DNA from: an uncultured Armatimonadota bacterium
Lineage (GTDB): Bacteria; Armatimonadota; Armatimonadia; Armatimonadales; Armatimonadaceae
DNA length: 18,197 nt
Direction: 5' to 3'
Assembly: GCA_903924445.1 (NCBI GenBank)
Contig: CAIYBQ010000081.1
Coordinates: forward strand, 1-18,197
Shown one piece after another: positions 14,857-18,197 of this stretch. Position numbers and translations under genes: made by a program. The notes beneath the pieces are model-generated. The model was not told the origin of the DNA. It was given only the letters and a program-made list of their open reading frames with translations, and did no database searches. Within the stretch, counting starts at the first letter, position 1. Each line of letters begins with the position of its first letter.

Positions 14857-17156
14857 GCGGTCTCCCCCTCAGGGGCTGGGGCTGTGACAGCGGCTTCAGG
14901 AGTAGCGGCCCTTGGGGGACGAGGATCCTGACCTTTTTCCTTGTACTTACATTCCTTGGATGCGCATTGGATACCCGTATATCGCCCGCGGAAGTACGCA
15001 TGGTGCAGCACGCCATTACAATCTGGACACTGCCTGTCACTGAGCGGAAGGCCGGAGAGGGTGCACTTGCAGGCTGGGTAAGTCGCACATCCGTAAAAGA
15101 TGCCACGCTTGCTCCCTTTTTCTACGATGTCGCCCTCTTTACACAGTGGACACTTGATGCCAGTGCTGACGGGAATGTCTTTTTTGATGTAGCGGCATTT
15201 GGGGAACGCGCTGCAGCCAACAAAGGTTTTGCCAAACCGGCTCACGCGCTCAGAAAGCTGCGCGCTGCATTCAGGACACGGCTCATCCAAAAGCTTTGGA
15301 GGAACAGCAGGCTCCGCCTTTGCGACAGCCTTCGATTTCAAGATGTAGTTACATTCCGGATAGCCGCTACATGCGTAGAACTGGCCGAAGCGTCCGCGTT
15401 TCAGGACCAGTTCCTTGTCACAGTTCGGACAGTTTGGAATGGACTGATCGATTGCGGATTTGAACTCTTCATGCACAGAGCGCAGGAACTCAACCCAGTC
15501 ACGTTGACCTTCAGCAACTTCATCCAAGCCATTTTCAAGGTTAGCGGTGTACTTGACATCCACAAATTTCGGGAGGTCTGCAACAAGGGTGTCCGTTACC
15601 GCACATCCGATCGGATTTGGATGGAAGCGCTTGTCAACAACTTCGACGTAGTCTGCACGGATTTTTTCCATGATCGATGCGTATGTACTTGGACGTCCGA
15701 CCTTGTTTTCTTCGAGTGCCTTTACGAGGGATGCCTCAGTAAAGCGGGGAGGCGGATCGGTAAAGTGCTGCTTCGGGACGAGAGCATGAAGCTTTAGGAC
15801 TTCACCTTTCTCCATTGGAGGCAAAATACGGCCGTTTTCTGTATCCGCCTTTTCTGCCGCAACATCATCCCGACCTTCTTCGTAGACACGCAGGTGGCCA
15901 TCAAATTTTCGAACACGCCCAGTCGCGTGGAAAACAGCCGCGCCCACTTCGATGTCAACACTCGTCTGGTCGAAGGTGGCCACTGCCATTTGGGATGCAA
16001 CAAAACGGTTCCAGATAAGCGTGTAGAGCTTTAGCTGGTCGGCTGTCAAGGATGAACTCTTCAGAGAGTCTGGCGTTCGGCGGACATCGGTCGGGCGAAT
16101 GGCTTCATGGGCATCCTGCGCGGCACCCTTATTCGTATAGACATTGGGGCTTGCAGGGAGATACTGTTCACCATAATAGGAGGCGATAAAGCCGCGGGCA
16201 GCCACTTGTGCCTCACCTGCGATACGGGTTGAGTCCGTACGCATATAGGTGATGAGACCCGTCGTACCGTCTGGACCTCCAACATCGATACCTTCATAGA
16301 GGTTCTGTGCAATCCGCATCGTACGCTGTGCGCCGTACCCGAGGCGGCGTGCGGCTTCCTGTTGCAGTGTGGATGTAATAAACGGAGCCTTTGCACGCTC
16401 CTTCGCTTCTTTGGTCGCGACACTGATCACAGTCCATGATTTTGTCTGGCATTCTGCCACGACCGCTTCTGCGGTTGCTTGATCGAGGTCATGGTCACCA
16501 AGCTTTATGCCCTTGTAGGACTTTAGCTTAGCAGGGAACTGTGGCTTTGTTGGCGAGAGTTTGGAAAGGGTTGCGGTTACAGACCAGTATTCAACCGCTA
16601 CGAATGCCTCAATCGCGCGTTCGCGGTCCACAATCAATCGGAGGGCAACAGACTGAACACGACCGGCGTGCGTCGCATTTTTGACCTTGGCCTGAACCTG
16701 ACTCGACATCCCGTAGCCTTCAAATCGGTCGATGACACGCCTGGCCTGCTGGGCATTAACACGGTCAACCGTGACTTCACGGGGAGACTTCAGTGCATCG
16801 AGTACGGCTGACTTTGTAATCTCGTTGAAAACGATACGCTTGACCTTGGAGCTAGGTTGGTCGAGGATCTGTGCGACGTGCCATGCAATCGCTTCACCTT
16901 CGCGGTCAGGGTCTGAAGCGAGGTAGATCATATCTACCTTCTTGGCAGCGGCACGAAGCTTCTTGACCGTTTCGAGGCGATCCTTTGTAACTTCATAGGG
17001 AACATCGAATGGCGAGTCAATGCTCGTCGGGTTCCAGGACTTCGGCAAGTCGCGGATATGACCGACGGATGCTTCCACATCATAATCACTGCCGAGGTAT
17101 GCCTTGAGGGATTTAGTTTTAGCGGGGGATTCGACAATGATGAGTGACTTTGCCAT
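14853..17156 (-). CDS. topA: DNA topoisomerase I (type IA)
   Basis: The enzyme relaxes negative supercoils by a transient 5'-phosphotyrosine break. The 767-residue product begins with the Toprim domain (SLIIVESPAKTKSL with E9; SDPDREGE at 81-88). GRVQSVALRLIVDRE is at about 165-179, the catalytic Tyr304 is in GLITYMRTDSTRIA, and RPSTYASIMEKI follows later. Four C4 zinc ribbons then follow, beginning CPNC, CPEC, CPLC and CPDC, with a Pro/Ala-rich tail. The start ATG has AGGA 6 nt upstream. Its stop overlaps the ThyX-like start as ATGA, so the two are translationally coupled. The gene is complete, with all catalytic residues present. Confidence 0.96.
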   Translation of the reverse strand: MAKSLIIVESPAKTKSLKAYLGSDYDVEASVGHIRDLPKSWNPTSIDSPFDVPYEVTKDRLETVKKLRAAAKKVDMIYLASDPDREGEAIAWHVAQILDQPSSKVKRIVFNEITKSAVLDALKSPREVTVDRVNAQQARRVIDRFEGYGMSSQVQAKVKNATHAGRVQSVALRLIVDRERAIEAFVAVEYWSVTATLSKLSPTKPQFPAKLKSYKGIKLGDHDLDQATAEAVVAECQTKSWTVISVATKEAKERAKAPFITSTLQQEAARRLGYGAQRTMRIAQNLYEGIDVGGPDGTTGLITYMRTDSTRIAGEAQVAARGFIASYYGEQYLPASPNVYTNKGAAQDAHEAIRPTDVRRTPDSLKSSSLTADQLKLYTLIWNRFVASQMAVATFDQTSVDIEVGAAVFHATGRVRKFDGHLRVYEEGRDDVAAEKADTENGRILPPMEKGEVLKLHALVPKQHFTDPPPRFTEASLVKALEENKVGRPSTYASIMEKIRADYVEVVDKRFHPNPIGCAVTDTLVADLPKFVDVKYTANLENGLDEVAEGQRDWVEFLRSVHEEFKSAIDQSIPNCPNCDKELVLKRGRFGQFYACSGYPECNYILKSKAVAKAEPAVPPKLLDEPCPECSAQLSERVSRFGKTFVGCSAFPKCRYIKKDIPVSTGIKCPLCKEGDIVEKGSKRGIFYGCATYPACKCTLSGLPLSDRQCPDCNGVLHHAYFRGRYTGIQCASKECKYKEKGQDPRPPRAATPEAAVTAPAPEGETA

Positions 17157-17508
17157 GTTGGGTCCTGTTGTACAAATGAACTAGCGGGCGATTTTATCGC
17201 ACTTGACATCCTACCCGTACTGGATGTTCAGGCATACATGTGCCCGTGGTCAAAAAATGAGCATAAATCAGAAACAAATTTTTGTGTGTCTCTTCGTTGA
17301 TGTCGGTTTCCTGCAGGGTAATCGGGACCATGGACACGTGTTGCAAATGTGCAGGATGAATGCGTCGACGGATCCGATGTTTACAGATAATCATCCAATG
17401 GCGACGCTGACCCGATAGCTTTGTCCATGACCTGGGTACCGGGCGAAAAAACAGTCAAACATTTTTCAAAAAGTGTAGTACTCGCGCCATTTCATACGAA
17501 ATGTAAGG
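17157..17508. other. Intergenic region upstream of topA, no gene seen
   Basis: About 350 nt without a convincing coding frame. It holds the topA leader and promoter at its left end. A/T-rich stretches lie near 17256-17281 and 17446-17472 (including TTTTTCAAAAAG), and a short inverted repeat ATTTC-ATAC-GAAAT lies just before the next reading frame. These may be promoter elements for the plus-strand gene, but no clear -35/-10 pair is found. Confidence 0.5.
17188..17200 (-). promoter_or_regulatory. topA promoter -10 inside a 13-bp palindrome
   Basis: GCGAT-TTT-ATCGC is a perfect inverted repeat. On the minus strand it contains TAAAAT (17197-17192), a good -10 for topA, giving a leader of roughly 30 nt before the ATG at 17156 and its AGGA site. 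A palindrome over the -10 could be an operator. No good -35 is visible. Confidence 0.45.
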
Positions 17509-18107
17509 GTGAATACACAACTCTACTGGCATATGACAGGGGTGGATGCCTGGATGTCCATCCAATGCACTGGCTCATTGCTCTGTCGAAACACGCTGCG
17601 ACAGCTCAATATCTCACATTTCAATCGAACTCGATATCGGCCAAAGCAAGTCGCAGCGGGCTTGGATAACTATGTCTTTCTCGGACTTGAACTTGACAGT
17701 GGATTTCTCAGATATCGCGTTGAACGGGGATTACAAATGATGGCCATCGGATTTGACGTGAACATCGTAAGGCTGTCAGGTGCGCGAATCATGAATGGAA
17801 ATGGTCTTCGATACTGCCATCGGGAAAGTCTAATTGGCGGTTCAACCAACGATGGCAATGGAGGCTGGATTTACCCGGATGTTCTTTGCATTCCGAAGGC
17901 ACTCCCGCTTTACCCTTGGGCGAAGAGTGTCGTTTGCCTAACATATTCATCGAGTGGACCGCAGAGATCCCCGATGGAGACATTGGATACATCAACGCTG
18001 GTGAGGTGAGTATCGATGTAGTCATCGCCAAGCGAGTCTCGAAGGATGAGCTCTATCCGCCGGTTCATCGTGGCAAAGGATGTCTTTTCGTTGGAAAGGT
18101 GTGCTGA
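17509..18107 (+). pseudogene. Frame-broken gene of unknown function, weak resemblance to DarT-type ADP-ribosyltransferases
   Basis: Two overlapping frames appear to encode one protein of about 200 residues. The first (GTG at 17509) reads LYWHMTGVDAWMSIQ, then GSLLCRN, YVFLGLELDSGFLRYRV and later GGWIYPDVLCIPK. After about 17880-17945 the coding signal moves to another frame, which reads IFIEWTAEIPDGDIGYINAG, IDVVIAKRVSKDEL and ends at 18107. In this second part the first codon position is strongly purine/G-rich, unlike the open frame on the opposite strand, so the plus strand is favoured. H-M-T-x-V-D near the start followed by S-I and G-x-L-L recalls the N-terminus of DarT-like toxins, but this is a loose pattern match and I do not assign a function. 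It is either a pseudogene or a sequencing frameshift. Confidence 0.42.
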
Positions 18108-18197
18108 ATAAAGCGAGTTAGAAATGCGCAAGTAGTGGAGAGATGTCTCAGGCCGCTTGTCTGTAAACGAGAAGGCGAGCTGGCTTGCGATTCCGCA
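18108..18197. other. Window end, nothing identified
   Basis: Ninety bases after the last stop. Open frames on both strands reach the window edge but are too short to judge. The minus-strand frame here continues back to 17910 antiparallel to the frame favoured above and is probably its shadow. Confidence 0.4.

Larger units (their letters stand above)
26..17211. repeat. Dispersed octamer TGACATCC (8 copies in the window)
   Basis: By hand count TGACATCC occurs on the plus strand at 26, 4257, 5419, 9050, 11111, 15554 and 17204, and once on the minus strand at 14815-14822. Chance expectation on both strands in 18.2 kb is about 0.5. The core GACATC/GATGTC occurs about 47 times against roughly 9 expected. 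Copies fall in genes of both orientations and in one intergenic region, so a single codon preference does not explain all of them. Confidence 0.35.

Noticed and set aside
17203..17418. Small plus-strand gene upstream of topA
   Set aside because: Composition looks non-coding, no ribosome site, Cys/His/Met-rich random translation and overlap with the topA promoter.
17910..18197. Open minus-strand frame reaching the window end (ends DEYVRQTTLFAQG)
   Set aside because: It lies exactly antiparallel to a plus-strand frame whose first codon positions are about two thirds purine and G-rich, typical of real coding. The minus frame shows only about half purines, so it is more likely a shadow. Not fully excluded.
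1..18197. CRISPR array, tRNA, rRNA or riboswitch
   Set aside because: No regularly spaced repeats, cloverleaf-like or conserved rRNA segments or known riboswitch cores were recognised by eye.

Overview
The window is bacterial chromosomal DNA: densely packed genes, mixed GTG/TTG/ATG starts, several 4-nt ATGA overlaps, the MEP isoprenoid enzyme Dxs, a four-zinc-ribbon TopA and a Tat signal. No rRNA, tRNA, CRISPR array or complete mobile element is visible. Base composition looks moderate (a little over half G+C by eye). I cannot name the species. A Ycf46-type AAA+ protein, a double-domain ThyX-like protein, a zinc-ribbon relative of IS1595 transposases and promoter boxes placed exactly 6 nt before ATG suggest a lineage that uses many leaderless mRNAs (Armatimonadota or Deinococcota-like). 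That is a guess.

Layout. (1) 1-6094 is all on the minus strand: DUF58 protein, TgpA-type membrane transglutaminase, FAH-family hydrolase, NAD-type SDR, PhnP-like metallo-beta-lactamase-fold enzyme, HIT protein, then the N-terminus of a Tat-exported protein. Likely promoters sit directly before the DUF58, FAH and HIT genes, so this run is probably several transcripts. The FAH+SDR pair fits the last steps of non-phosphorylative L-fucose/L-rhamnose-type sugar-acid breakdown. (2) 6111-6830, minus: a small zinc-ribbon protein matching only the DNA-binding half of IS1595-type transposases, with its own terminator and a leader hairpin that buries its Shine-Dalgarno. (3) 7029-10735, plus: a tight operon of Ycf46-like AAA+ ATPase, cytoplasmic beta-lactamase-fold serine hydrolase and PepV-like dipeptidase. 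(4) 10983-11417, plus: a MarR regulator with palindromes upstream and a bidirectional terminator downstream. (5) 11436-17156, minus: topA, a tandem ThyX-like gene (ATGA overlap with topA) and dxs. (6) 17157-18197: a gene-poor end with a frame-broken reading frame on the plus strand.

The most interesting items are: the ThyX-like protein, whose two halves have lost complementary parts of the ThyX signature; the stand-alone IS1595-type DNA-binding protein; the Ycf46/serine hydrolase/dipeptidase operon; the repeated TAnnnT-N6-ATG promoter layout; an over-represented octamer TGACATCC; and a HIT protein with changed triad residues. No wholly new multi-gene defence or mobile system is evident. All family calls come from reading motifs by eye, without database searches.
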